IMG/VR virus record: IMGVR_UViG_3300013093_005309
Coordinates: 1 to 38,413 of that record
Strand: one strand, 5' to 3'
DNA: 38,413 nt
Origin: a virus
The notes under the pieces are model-generated. The model was not told where the DNA came from. It saw only the letters and a program-made list of their open reading frames with translations, and searched no databases. Below, piece after piece: positions 30,095 to 38,413 of the stretch; the first letter of the stretch is position 1, and each line of letters begins with the position of its first letter. The position numbers were made by a program, and so were the translations under genes.

Positions 30095-30787
30095 ATGAGT
30101 GAAGTAATAAATCTTGACCTGGTAGATGCGTTTAAGCAGGCTTTTGGCATACAGCCCAAAAGTTACGATTTGCAAGTGGCGGCTGTGCAAGGCGACACGC
30201 CGCTGAGCCGGAAAGAAAAGGGGCAGCTTGGCAGTCCCTATTATGCGATCGATAAGGTGCTGGGGGTGGAGTACTTCATGCCGGTGACAATAAGCTACCC
30301 TGACGTGAGCCAAACGGGGCTTACGGATACACAAACCCTGTACCTGAACGGACAGGCGATCAGTAATAGTGGCGCTTTGAATAGTGGCCTGATAAAAAGC
30401 TTTGATCTGCCGGTGCCAGTGATAAGTATAGATGCCAGGAACACGATAGTAAAGACCGGCCTTACCGAGCGAACCGGCACAGTGAAAGAGCTGATCAGCG
30501 CGGATGACTATGACATAACCATACATGGATTCATCATCAGTGCAACGGATGATTACCCGGAGGAAACAGTGGCGACGATGGCAGAGATATTCCGAGTAGG
30601 CCAGGCGGTGAGTATCAGGAGTGTGCTTACCGACATTTTTTTACTGCACCCGGACAGGAGCGGCAGCGACCAGGCTGTTGTTACAGATTTTAAGCTGACC
30701 GGGTTAAAAGGGCGAAAGAACCAAGAGGCGTATGAACTAAGGCTGGTGAGCGATGCTCCTTTCAGCCTTATAGATATAAGGCAATAA
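30095..30787 (+). CDS. Baseplate/tail protein, DUF6046-like
   Basis: 230 aa right after the tape measure, where Mu has its gp43 DNA-circulation-type protein. Core RNTIVKTGLTERTGTVKELISADDYDITIHGFIISATDDYPEE matches the DUF6046 family of Bacteroidota phages ('G..GTVKEli...Dw.I.I.G'). Likely an adaptor between tube and hub. Confidence 0.75.
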   Translation: MSEVINLDLVDAFKQAFGIQPKSYDLQVAAVQGDTPLSRKEKGQLGSPYYAIDKVLGVEYFMPVTISYPDVSQTGLTDTQTLYLNGQAISNSGALNSGLIKSFDLPVPVISIDARNTIVKTGLTERTGTVKELISADDYDITIHGFIISATDDYPEETVATMAEIFRVGQAVSIRSVLTDIFLLHPDRSGSDQAVVTDFKLTGLKGRKNQEAYELRLVSDAPFSLIDIRQ

Positions 30788-30788
30788 A

Positions 30789-31895
30789 ATGGCATTTTTT
30801 AAGCTTTGCAGCGATATAACAATAGGCAATTTCAGGTTTGCCGGTGTGCATGAGGTGCGCATCAAGCGCTCTATGCAAAGCGTGGAAGATAGCGCCACCA
30901 TAACGCTGCCGAGCATAGCTAAAATAGTGCAGGGCCAGAGTCAAGTGCCGGTGGAGGTAATTACCGGCAATTTGTTTAATGACGGCGAGCCTGTGACCAT
31001 TAACCTTGGATACAACGACAACAGCGCCTGGACACCGGGGGCAACGCCTATAATACCGGGAGGAAAGAATGATGGCCTTTGCACGATGTTTCAAGGGTTT
31101 GTGAAGCGGCGCGGTTTGGGGATGCCTCTGGTGGTGGAATGCGAGGGATATTGCCGTAAGCTACGCCAGGACATAGATGTGACGCACAGCTATGACGCAA
31201 CTACAGCAAGCGAGCTGCTGAACCTACTGAAAACGGACAGCGATGGGAATAGCACCGGCATTAATGTGATAGTGAAGGATGACCTTGATCTGCTACGGGT
31301 GAAGCTACGAAACGTAAATGGCCTGGAAATTATTGATTCGATCAAGCGATTCAGCGAAGGAGTGCTGAATGTGTTTTTTATAAATCCAACGACATTGTGG
31401 TGCGGCCTGACCTATACGCCATACAGCAGGGGTGAAGATCCGTTTAACCTGGGCGTCGTAGATTATGATCTTGGTTATAACTGCATTAAGGACAATAGCC
31501 TGGAAGAGCGCGTGAACACCGACGAACGAATACAAATATTGTTTGGGGGTACTACCGCTGTTAACAATAAAGTGTTTAGCGCGAGTGACGACAAAGCTGC
31601 AAAACGTAAATATAAGAGTCACCTGAGCAATGTGGGGGATGTGGCCGAGCTGCAAAAGCTGGCTAACGAAAAGCAGTATAAAACCAACTATGAAGGCTAC
31701 ACCGGCAGCATCAATACTTTTTTGCAACCCTACTGCGCGCCAGGATGGATTGCCAATATACATGACAGACGCTACCCGGAGCGAGACGGCCAGTACATGA
31801 TCGAGGGTACGGAAGTAACCTTCGGGCAGCGCGGTGCGAGGATAAGGGTGCAGATAGGGCCATTGTTGAACTTTAAACCAACTCCGGTATCATGA
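30789..31895 (+). CDS. Baseplate hub protein (Mu gp44/gpD-like)
   Basis: 368 aa. Beta-barrel pattern of gp27/gpD-type hubs: IGNFRFAGVHEVRIKRSMQSVEDSATITLP at the start, FQGFVKRRGLGMPLVVECEGYCRKLRQ, LLNLLKTDS and a C-terminal YMIEGTEVTFGQRGARIRVQIGP. Forms the trimeric hub carrying the spike. Overlaps the spike gene by 4 bp (ATGA). Confidence 0.8.
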   Translation: MAFFKLCSDITIGNFRFAGVHEVRIKRSMQSVEDSATITLPSIAKIVQGQSQVPVEVITGNLFNDGEPVTINLGYNDNSAWTPGATPIIPGGKNDGLCTMFQGFVKRRGLGMPLVVECEGYCRKLRQDIDVTHSYDATTASELLNLLKTDSDGNSTGINVIVKDDLDLLRVKLRNVNGLEIIDSIKRFSEGVLNVFFINPTTLWCGLTYTPYSRGEDPFNLGVVDYDLGYNCIKDNSLEERVNTDERIQILFGGTTAVNNKVFSASDDKAAKRKYKSHLSNVGDVAELQKLANEKQYKTNYEGYTGSINTFLQPYCAPGWIANIHDRRYPERDGQYMIEGTEVTFGQRGARIRVQIGPLLNFKPTPVS

Positions 31896-32500
31896 GCCAA
31901 TTGGAAACGCAGATAGCGCTTGCCATAGGAGATATAGCCCAAAAGGCCAAGAACCGAGGACGGCTTCGCTACCCGAATATGCCTGGGAAGGTGGTGGCAG
32001 GCAGTATTGATACTGCGGCGCTTACCTGCAGTGTGATATTAGATATTGATGACGACGGGAGCGCCGAACCCATACAGACAACCGGTGTGACGCTGGGCGT
32101 GAAGCCGGACGGCAGCACAAATGGCCTGATACTATACCCGGCAGACGGCAGCAATGTTGTTGTGGGGGAACTGGAGGATGGTAGCGGATGGACGCTGCTA
32201 AGGTGCAGTGATCTTACAAGGCTGCAGGTGGTGATAGGCGGTATGTCGTTTACGATAGGCGACAAGATACAGCTGAACGATGGCAGCCTGGGCGGCCTGG
32301 TGAAGCTGCTGGATCTGGTGGCTAAGTTGAACAAGCTTGAGAACGATTTAAACACCCTTAAAAACGTTTTAAAGACATGGACTCCCGTGGCCAACGATGG
32401 CGGTGCTGCACTGAAGGCTGCCGCATCAACGTGGGCTGGACAGCAACTTCAGGTGACACAAAGAGGCGATATTGAAAATACTAACATAACTCAAGGATAA
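31892..32500 (+). CDS. Baseplate central spike (Mu gp45/gpV-like)
   Basis: 202 aa. An OB-like N-terminal domain (GKVVAGSIDTAALTCSVILDIDDDG...PDGSTNGLILYPADGSNVVVGEL) and a repeat-rich middle (GGMSFTIGDKIQLNDGSLGGLVKLLDL) then a helix and C-terminal end. This is the plan of gpV/Mu gp45 membrane-piercing spikes. No clear HxH iron site is seen. Overlaps the next start by one base. Confidence 0.78.
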   Translation: MSQLETQIALAIGDIAQKAKNRGRLRYPNMPGKVVAGSIDTAALTCSVILDIDDDGSAEPIQTTGVTLGVKPDGSTNGLILYPADGSNVVVGELEDGSGWTLLRCSDLTRLQVVIGGMSFTIGDKIQLNDGSLGGLVKLLDLVAKLNKLENDLNTLKNVLKTWTPVANDGGAALKAAASTWAGQQLQVTQRGDIENTNITQG

Positions 32501-32796
32501 TGGCAACACGGCAGAACGACATAAAACTGGATAGCGGCTTTGACCTGGACATAGAGGGCGGAGACTTCGTGATGGACGAAAGCACCGCGCAGGCACAAAT
32601 GATGCTGCTACTGAACGGGGACGGTGATTTTAAACAGAACCCGACGGCCTGCGTGGATGCCTTCAAGTTCAAAGACGATGACGAAGACAACCTGGAGGGG
32701 GAAATAGTGACCAAGTTTGCCGCCGACGGGATGGTTGTTAAAAAGGCGCAGCTGGAAAGTGACGGTTCGGTAACCACAGACGCGTATTATAAATAG
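32500..32796 (+). CDS. Baseplate wedge protein, Mu gp46/gp25-like
   Basis: 98 aa with DIKLDSGFDLDIEGGDFVMDESTAQAQMMLLLNGDGDFKQNPTACVDAFKF. The 'D...d.......v.......q....LL...Gd....P..G......' pattern and place between spike and J-like gene fit a gp46/gp25-type sheath initiator. Confidence 0.7.
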   Translation: MATRQNDIKLDSGFDLDIEGGDFVMDESTAQAQMMLLLNGDGDFKQNPTACVDAFKFKDDDEDNLEGEIVTKFAADGMVVKKAQLESDGSVTTDAYYK

Positions 32797-32799
32797 ACA

Positions 32800-33117
32800 A
32801 TGGCAGCGAAAATAACGGCACGGCCCAATCAAAGCATGCTTGACCAGGCAATAATGGCGACCGGGTCGATGGAGGCTGCCATGCAGTTTTGCCTGGACAA
32901 TGCGGTAAGCGTTACCGATATACCCTCTCCAGGAACAGTATACCAGGTAAGCGATGCCGCCATAGCCCTGGGTGACAGAGGTGTGTTTGTAGGCATCTAT
33001 AACGAAGGGATCATTATAGGCACTTTGGGAAGTGCGCCAGGGGAAGTAGACATCTTGACTGAAGAGGGAGATGTGATGCTGAGCGAGGACGGGACACCAA
33101 TAGTAATGGAAGGATAA
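32800..33117 (+). CDS. LysM-like tail protein
   Basis: 105 aa. NQSMLDQAIMATGSMEAAMQFCLDNAVSVTDIPSPGTVYQV is the LysM-like 'q.l.DiA....Gs.e....l...N..s.td.l..G..l' motif common in Bacteroidota tail operons. C-terminal half contains a short strand repeat (VDILTEEGDVMLSEDG). Probably binds the baseplate or peptidoglycan. Confidence 0.65.
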   Translation: MAAKITARPNQSMLDQAIMATGSMEAAMQFCLDNAVSVTDIPSPGTVYQVSDAAIALGDRGVFVGIYNEGIIIGTLGSAPGEVDILTEEGDVMLSEDGTPIVMEG

Positions 33118-33126
33118 AAACAATTA

Positions 33127-35100
33127 ATGATGAAAAGAATATTGAAATTGATTGCGGCGTTGTTAATGACTTTGAACGCTGCCGGACAGGGAACAAAAAT
33201 GAGCCAGTTTAGCCAGCTTGGCTTGCAGGATACTGGCACCTACTTTGTTGTGCTGGAGCACAGCGGCAGCGGGTGGACGAATTATGTATATAAGGGCACC
33301 GGGTTGCTGTTTAAGAAGGATAGTACCTGGTATGTGACACCATCGGCCTTGAACCTGACAGTGGCGACGCTGATTGACAGCCAAGCTGTGCCGATAGCGG
33401 ACAGCGGAACGATTTATGCGACACCGGCGAATGTAAACACTGCTGTAACCGGCAAAGTAAATGTGGGCGATAGTGGCACTAAATATGCAACTCCTGCATC
33501 GGTGAACACTGCGACAGGTGGAAAGGTGAATGTGGCGGACAGTAATAGCAAGTATGCCACTCCGGCGTATGTGAACTCGCACACGGGATCGACACCAGGA
33601 TTGGGACAGGTGGCGGCGGTAAGTGATACGAGTATTTTGCCATTGTATGCGGGTAGCCCGGCGAGGGGTAATTATGGCAAGATAGACACTGCATCTGGTG
33701 GTGTATATAGCGGTTTGGGACTTTCTTACACGTTCAATCCGAGTGGGTTTAGCCTTTTGAAAACGGGCGGTAATTCGATATCTGCTTACCAGAATTATAG
33801 CGGGTTGCTGAGTTATACCAATTTGCCTTTATGGTCTTTTGGGGATGGGACATACACTGGCACGTTTTACCTGCCGAGGGCTAAGCTGACAGCGAACCAT
33901 TACTATATGCTGCCGAACAGAGACGGTAAACTGGTGGTGGCCGATACAACGACCGGAAGGTTGAATTTGAGCTATGCGGCATCTCCGCTGTACCTGGATG
34001 ATACGGCAGGCGGCGGTGGGTATAACCCTTATATGGCTACCACTGCGGATTTGAATACTGCGATCGGTGGGCTATCGACCAGCTATTGGAAGAATGGTGG
34101 GAATAGCTTTGGCGCGCAAGGCATCATTGGAACGATAGATAATAATGCCTTTAAGCTCATGCAATTTAACCGCGTAGTGGACAGCGTGGGTGGCTGGAAG
34201 CATTACTTTATGGGCGACACAGCGGCGACATCTGTGGGTGAGGTAATAGCTTCTTTTGGTAATACATATCACGGAGCGTTTCAAAGCAATCAGGTGATAT
34301 TGGGAGTGGGAAAGGGTAATTTGGCTTCATCCAATGTTCCCTTCGTTGAGTTAGGCTCGGCTGTGTATTCGTCAGGTGGCTTGTCCGGATTAAGTAGCTA
34401 TACGTTGTTTCAGAATAGCTCGACACCGACCACAATATATGGGGCCACATCTAACACAACCGGCACAAGGGTTGGGATGGCGGTCGCTCCGGGAAACTTT
34501 CATGCCGGAGGTAATATAGCCAATACATCGGGCCTCTTTTCTTTTTTCAGTAATGGAGGCAACGTACACGTGTACCGACCATCGGGAAATGGGCGTGTGA
34601 ACATATACGATGCGCAGTTCATTGCCAATGATACGGGTACTGCCAATGGTGTGCTTGCAAGTTATACGGACTATAGTGCAACGCTGACAACGGTATCGGG
34701 CATATATGCAGCATTTGAGGCTACGAAAAGCACTGGATATAGCCTTTACGCATCTGGTGGTGCACTCTTTTATAACCAGGGCAGGGCATTGTTTGGGACT
34801 GGCACTGACGATGGCAATCAGGTGCAGATTTCAGGGAATTTGAAGCTCGAGAACGCCGGTAATAAGATATTGATAGCAACGGGTACAAACTCGATACAAA
34901 ATACGGGTACTCTCAGCGGCGGAACTGTGACAATCAGCAATACTTCTGTTACCGCCAGTAGTCACATTACTCTTACGCCTACCAGCAATAGCAATCTGGG
35001 ACAATGGTATATAAGTTCGAGAGTGGCGGGTACGAGCTTTACTGTGACGAGCACGAATGCAAGCGATGCAAGTAGTTTCACCTATTTAATTGTAAACTAA
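33127..35100 (+). CDS. Tail fibre-like protein with signal peptide
   Basis: 657 aa. Starts with a signal-peptide-like segment (MKRILKLIAALLMTLNAAGQG). Residues 91-154 hold three ~23-residue repeats (ADSGTIYATPANVNTAV, GDSGTKYATPASVNTAT, ADSNSKYATPAYVNS), as in fibre shafts. The rest is Gly/Ser/Thr/Asn-rich beta sequence with SNLGQWYISSRVAGTSFTVTSTNASD at the end, a common C-terminus of Bacteroidota phage fibres and surface proteins. Placed between baseplate genes rather than after them. Confidence 0.72.
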   Translation: MMKRILKLIAALLMTLNAAGQGTKMSQFSQLGLQDTGTYFVVLEHSGSGWTNYVYKGTGLLFKKDSTWYVTPSALNLTVATLIDSQAVPIADSGTIYATPANVNTAVTGKVNVGDSGTKYATPASVNTATGGKVNVADSNSKYATPAYVNSHTGSTPGLGQVAAVSDTSILPLYAGSPARGNYGKIDTASGGVYSGLGLSYTFNPSGFSLLKTGGNSISAYQNYSGLLSYTNLPLWSFGDGTYTGTFYLPRAKLTANHYYMLPNRDGKLVVADTTTGRLNLSYAASPLYLDDTAGGGGYNPYMATTADLNTAIGGLSTSYWKNGGNSFGAQGIIGTIDNNAFKLMQFNRVVDSVGGWKHYFMGDTAATSVGEVIASFGNTYHGAFQSNQVILGVGKGNLASSNVPFVELGSAVYSSGGLSGLSSYTLFQNSSTPTTIYGATSNTTGTRVGMAVAPGNFHAGGNIANTSGLFSFFSNGGNVHVYRPSGNGRVNIYDAQFIANDTGTANGVLASYTDYSATLTTVSGIYAAFEATKSTGYSLYASGGALFYNQGRALFGTGTDDGNQVQISGNLKLENAGNKILIATGTNSIQNTGTLSGGTVTISNTSVTASSHITLTPTSNSNLGQWYISSRVAGTSFTVTSTNASDASSFTYLIVN

Positions 35101-35105
35101 ACGAT

Positions 35106-35447
35106 ATGAAAACAATAATGATGGCTTTTGCGCTGTTGGCCTGTATGAATGTGAGCGCACAAAATGTGAACCTGTATAAGGACAATGGCGGCAACGTTTA
35201 TTGCAATGTAAGCCCACAGGCAGTGAACATATCTGACACGGCCCTTGCAGTGCGGTTGAGCATTACGACCAATGATGACAACCAGATGGACTATGCGAAA
35301 ATCTACTACGTGTTTTTTGATGTGAACAATAACGCCATACTTCGCGGCAATTTTTCGCTCACGGGTACAGATTATAGCGCGTGGAAAGACAACAACTATT
35401 TATATCACTACGTGGCCACAAAATTGGATGTGGCGATAACTCAATAA
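35106..35447 (+). CDS. Small secreted protein of the fibre region
   Basis: 113 aa with signal peptide (KTIMMAFALLACMNVSAQ, cleavage after SAQ or SA). Mature part is beta-rich (VNLYKDNGGNVYCNVSPQAV, YAKIYYVFFDVNNNAILRGNFSL). Lies 5 bp after the fibre gene and 4 bp before the J-like gene, so it is part of the tail operon. Function unknown; fibre chaperone or receptor-binding accessory are options. Confidence 0.6.
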   Translation: MKTIMMAFALLACMNVSAQNVNLYKDNGGNVYCNVSPQAVNISDTALAVRLSITTNDDNQMDYAKIYYVFFDVNNNAILRGNFSLTGTDYSAWKDNNYLYHYVATKLDVAITQ

Positions 35448-35451
35448 GACA

Positions 35452-36273
35452 ATGGCAAGAAGCATCGCCCAAATACAGGCATCTATCGTTGCAGCGAAAA
35501 ACGCTGATGCAACGCTTTCCGGATTGACCAGCAGCAGCGCCACTGCAATATGGCTGCTGTGGACTTGGGTGGTGGCAACTGCCATGTGGGCGCATGAGAA
35601 CCTGTTTGACGCTCATAAAGCCGAGGTGCAAACAATAATTAAGACACAGGTGCCGCATGGTGTGGCGTGGTATGAGACGACGGCGAAGGCTTTCCAATAT
35701 GGCTATGCGCTGCCCGCTGATGCGGTTGTTTATGATACGATCGATGCGGCAGCGCAAGTGGTGAACTTTGCTGCAGCCATTGAAACCACGAACAAGTTGC
35801 GCATAAAGGTGGCTTCGCTGAGTGGGGTGAACCTGGCACCGCTTAGCGATGCACAATTGACTGCCTTTACGGCCTACATGAACCGGGTGAAAGATGCAGG
35901 AGTACGGCTGCAATGTACCAGTGCAGTTGGCGACAACCTGCGCATGGCCATGACGGTGTATTATGACCCGCTGGTGATCGATGCGACCGGGAAGCGGCTG
36001 GATGGCACCAACGATACGCCGGTGCTGAGTGCGATAGAGGCGTTTATCGATGGCCTGACGTTCAACGGCAAGCTGATCGTTACCAATGTAATAGACGCGG
36101 TGCTTGCGGTAGAAGGTGTGACGACGGTGACACTGACCTATTGTGCAGCACAGTACGGGGCCTTCCCTTATGCTGCGATCGCGGCTTCTTACACGCCGGA
36201 TGCGGGATACCTGGTACTTGATGCCGCTTACTTTAACGCTAACACAACTTATCAGCCAGATGGGGTTCTTTGA
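35452..36273 (+). CDS. Baseplate J-like protein (Mu gp47 position)
   Basis: 273 aa. MARSIAQIQASIVAAKNADATLSGLTSSSATAIWLLWTWVVATAMWAHENLFDAHKAEV is the N-terminal pattern of Bacteroidota baseplate J-like wedge proteins. Later AFIDGLTFNGKLIVTNVIDAVLAVEGV matches the 'L..i...G..v....i......v.GV' region. Forms baseplate wedges. Confidence 0.78.
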   Translation: MARSIAQIQASIVAAKNADATLSGLTSSSATAIWLLWTWVVATAMWAHENLFDAHKAEVQTIIKTQVPHGVAWYETTAKAFQYGYALPADAVVYDTIDAAAQVVNFAAAIETTNKLRIKVASLSGVNLAPLSDAQLTAFTAYMNRVKDAGVRLQCTSAVGDNLRMAMTVYYDPLVIDATGKRLDGTNDTPVLSAIEAFIDGLTFNGKLIVTNVIDAVLAVEGVTTVTLTYCAAQYGAFPYAAIAASYTPDAGYLVLDAAYFNANTTYQPDGVL

Positions 36274-36745
36274 TATTGATTTTGATGCCCTAACATGGCG
36301 CAACATACCTACCGCACTACGGAAGGTGAAGCTGTATGCATGGTTAAAGGTGCTGACAGCGCCCGTGAAGTATGTGTATGTGCTATTTACCGGTAACAGG
36401 AATGCGAACCTGTACCGGCTGGCGCACAATAGCCAGGTGCCGAAGATGGAAGCTGTGCTGAATGATACCTTTGACCCGGTGAGCCGAGGCATTTACATAG
36501 CTGATCCTAACTATGTGGACGCAGAGTATTTGTACCTGGTAGCAGAAGCGCCGACACATCAGCCAATATTCTTGGGCACCAGTTACTTGCCACTGGAGAG
36601 CGAAATAAGCGAGGCAACCAGGTTTATAGTGATGGTGCCGACCGTTGTGGCCGCTGCACCAGGATATGACGTAAACAGGCTCAGGGCGCTTGTAGATCAA
36701 TACAGGCTGGCCGGTCAGAATAATTACAGCATTCAAACATTTTAG
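36260..36745 (+). CDS. Baseplate wedge/tail protein (Mu gp48 position)
   Basis: 161 aa from the ATG at 36260 (MGFFDIDFDALTWRNIPTALRK); the frame runs further upstream into the J-like gene but starts naturally here with a 14-bp overlap. WLKVLTAPVKYVYVLFTGNRNANLYRLAHNSQVPKMEAVLNDTFDP is typical of the protein after J in Bacteroidota Mu-like tails. Confidence 0.68.
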   Translation: MGFFDIDFDALTWRNIPTALRKVKLYAWLKVLTAPVKYVYVLFTGNRNANLYRLAHNSQVPKMEAVLNDTFDPVSRGIYIADPNYVDAEYLYLVAEAPTHQPIFLGTSYLPLESEISEATRFIVMVPTVVAAAPGYDVNRLRALVDQYRLAGQNNYSIQTF

Positions 36746-36748
36746 ACG

Positions 36749-37579
36749 ATGAACAAGATAGATTTCAGCCACGCTGGAGGATTTCCGCTGACACAGGATC
36801 AGCTTGACTATTTGCAGCAAGCAGCGATAGCTTGCCTGAACGGGCTGGCGCTGGCACATGGTGCCGGGCCGGTGGCGCTGACGCCATTGGTTTATACCTA
36901 CGACGGAGGCACCTTGCATTATAATTTGCCCGCAGGTTGGATATTTTACAATGGAGAAATGCTTTACACAGCGGGAGGGTATGTCACGGATGGCTCTCTT
37001 GGGCCTGCCGTGCTCGGTTTTACTATCCAGGATAATACAACGAACCTGACCTACAATAATGGCTCGAATTTCCCTGCATTGCATAGCAAAGTTGCCGTTT
37101 GGAGCGCTGTAGCCGCCGGAGGAGGAGCTGGGATCATCCGATATAGTGACCTGGTGCCTTTTGGGCAGGGTTTTGGATTGAACGCGCGGGAAAGTGCTTT
37201 TAGCACTATAGCCGTAAGCATCCCTGCTAATGATATTACCGGCACGATTGAATATAAGAAGAATGCCTTGATCAATGCCGTACAGATAGAAATGACTGTT
37301 GCGGCTGTTTATATCGACTCCTTGTCTGATGCCCCAGGCGGCACAGTGCTGACATTGGGTACGTTACCGGTTGGCTATCGCCCAGCCAGCAATAAAACGC
37401 TCATGGCTCAAATGATTGGCGGCGCGGGGGCATATGTGCAACTTGACGGGGGGGGCGTAGCCACATGTGCACCGGTGAAAGTGAACTCAGACGGATCGGT
37501 GATACTCACTTTGGCTAAGCCTGCCGGAGGAACGGCGAGCCTTATCGTTACGCTGAGCGCGTTGTTGCCATTGGATTGA
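36749..37579 (+). CDS. Tail fibre/tip-like protein
   Basis: 276 aa. FSHAGGFPLTQDQLDYLQQAAIACLNGLALAHG is a common N-terminal attachment segment of Bacteroidota tail-tip proteins; the rest is beta sequence with a C-terminal domain LGTLPVGYRPASNKTLMAQM...KVNSDGSVILTL shared by many fibre tips. Likely receptor-binding. Last structural gene of the operon. Confidence 0.7.
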   Translation: MNKIDFSHAGGFPLTQDQLDYLQQAAIACLNGLALAHGAGPVALTPLVYTYDGGTLHYNLPAGWIFYNGEMLYTAGGYVTDGSLGPAVLGFTIQDNTTNLTYNNGSNFPALHSKVAVWSAVAAGGGAGIIRYSDLVPFGQGFGLNARESAFSTIAVSIPANDITGTIEYKKNALINAVQIEMTVAAVYIDSLSDAPGGTVLTLGTLPVGYRPASNKTLMAQMIGGAGAYVQLDGGGVATCAPVKVNSDGSVILTLAKPAGGTASLIVTLSALLPLD

Positions 37580-37630
37580 TAGGGAACAAATCTATATGGG
37601 GAAGTCAAAGCAACACGAACTATATAGATT

Positions 37631-38413
37631 ATGAAATCAGCTATCACATACTACGGAGGGAAGCAGAAACTGGTGAGTACGATACTACCATTATTCCCCG
37701 ATCATCAACTTTACAGCGAGCCGTTTGCAGGAGGAGCGGCGCTGCTCTTTGCTAAAGAGCCATCCGAAATTGAGGTTATCAATGACCTGAACAAGGAACT
37801 TATTAATTTTTATCAGGTAATGAAAAGTGATTTTGTAAGCCTGGAAAAGAAAATAAGAATAACGCTGCACAGTAGAACCTTGCATGCAGATGCAAAGGTT
37901 ATTTATAATAATCCTCATTTATTTAATAACCTGGAGCGCGCTTGGGCAGTTTGGGTGCTGGCCAGCCAGTCCTTTGCATCTATGCTCGATGGTACCTGGG
38001 GTTTCGATAAGACCAAGAATACGACGACAAAGAAGATTATCAATAAAGGCGTTCAGTTTACTGAAGAATATGCCATTAGGCTGCAGAACGTTCAGCTTGA
38101 GTGTGCGGATGCTCTTTATATAATTCAAAGCCGGGACACTGATCATTCGTTCTTCTATTGCGATCCACCATATTTTAACAGCGATTGCGGCCACTATACA
38201 GGGTACAGTGAGCATGACTTTGAACGATTGTTAAAGCTTTTGGCCTCTATTAACGGCAAATTTTTGCTGTCGTCTTATCCATCTGATATTCTGGAGCGAT
38301 TTGCGGCAAAGTATGGATGGAAACAAAAAAGGGTGATTCAACAGGTGTCTGTTAATAAAGGAGCTGGAAAGCAGAAAATTGAGTGTCTGACGGCCAACTA
38401 TGACTTTGAATAA
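37631..38413 (+). CDS. D12-class DNA adenine-N6 methyltransferase, copy 2
   Basis: 260 aa. Motif X AITYYGGKQKLVSTILPLFP, AdoMet motif EPFAGGAALL (FAGGA at 32-36), NDLN at 51-54 and catalytic DPPY at 178-181: complete D12 methylase. It ends exactly at the window end. More AT-rich than the tail genes, separated from them by a 51-bp gap, so it is probably cargo. It shares only family-level similarity with the copy at 838-1638. Confidence 0.9.
   Translation: MKSAITYYGGKQKLVSTILPLFPDHQLYSEPFAGGAALLFAKEPSEIEVINDLNKELINFYQVMKSDFVSLEKKIRITLHSRTLHADAKVIYNNPHLFNNLERAWAVWVLASQSFASMLDGTWGFDKTKNTTTKKIINKGVQFTEEYAIRLQNVQLECADALYIIQSRDTDHSFFYCDPPYFNSDCGHYTGYSEHDFERLLKLLASINGKFLLSSYPSDILERFAAKYGWKQKRVIQQVSVNKGAGKQKIECLTANYDFE

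Noticed and set aside
33127-37579. Diversity-generating retroelement acting on fibres, as in some Bacteroides Mu-like phages
   Set aside because: No reverse transcriptase gene and no template/variable repeat pair found near the fibre genes.

Overview
The window is a nearly complete Mu-like (transposable) prophage from a member of the Bacteroidota, probably a Chitinophaga/Sphingobacteria-type host. Three things point to that host. Start codons lack Shine-Dalgarno sequences and have A-rich leaders. The control region carries TTTG / TAnnTTTG promoter boxes. Signal peptides end in the Bacteroidota-style ACAQ/SAQ form. The Mu character rests on a DDE transposase (MuA-like), an AAA+ target-choice ATPase (MuB-like), a Gam-like end-protection protein, a GemA/gp16-like protein, an S24 repressor facing a small Ner-like HTH gene, and Mu-type head and contractile-tail genes. 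The window opens and closes exactly on stop codons, so the transposition ends (att sites) are not visible.

Layout. (1) 1-11345, minus strand: early operon running leftwards from the Ner-like gene through transposase, MuB, Gam and GemA, mixed with many small accessory genes (D12 adenine methylase, two deoxyribosyltransferase-like proteins, a RecA-fold ATPase, a zinc/KOW protein). (2) 11346-11438: divergent control region with overlapping promoters and repeated operators; the repressor (11439-12290, plus) and a membrane-anchored moron-type gene follow. (3) 12822-19837, minus: terminase small and large subunits, neck protein, portal, MuF head protein, tail-completion and tail-terminator genes. 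(4) 19838-20096: divergent late control region with tandem dyads. (5) 20097-38413, plus: prohead protease, scaffold, capsid, secreted protein, lysis genes, sheath, tube, tail chaperones, tape measure, hub, spike, baseplate, fibres, and a second D12 methylase.

How it works together. The repressor should hold the leftward early promoter off through CAAACAAGTTTG sites spaced 21 bp apart. On induction, Ner, MuA and MuB drive replicative transposition, with Gam protecting ends. The two divergent late operons then build a contractile-tailed virion packaged headful-style by TerS/TerL.

The most unusual features are: (a) membrane-type N-terminal extensions on the major capsid protein and tail sheath, plus signal peptides on a secreted protein, a fibre and a small fibre-adjacent protein; (b) two copies of a tRNA T-arm/acceptor-like RNA element between early genes; (c) a tetranucleotide repeat inside an early gene that should phase-vary its C-terminus; (d) a slippery heptamer joining portal to MuF in the -1 frame; (e) three intergenic hairpins of one shared design in the late operon; (f) host-type REP-like repeats inside the phage; and (g) a likely small RNA between head genes. 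All were read by eye; no homology search was run.
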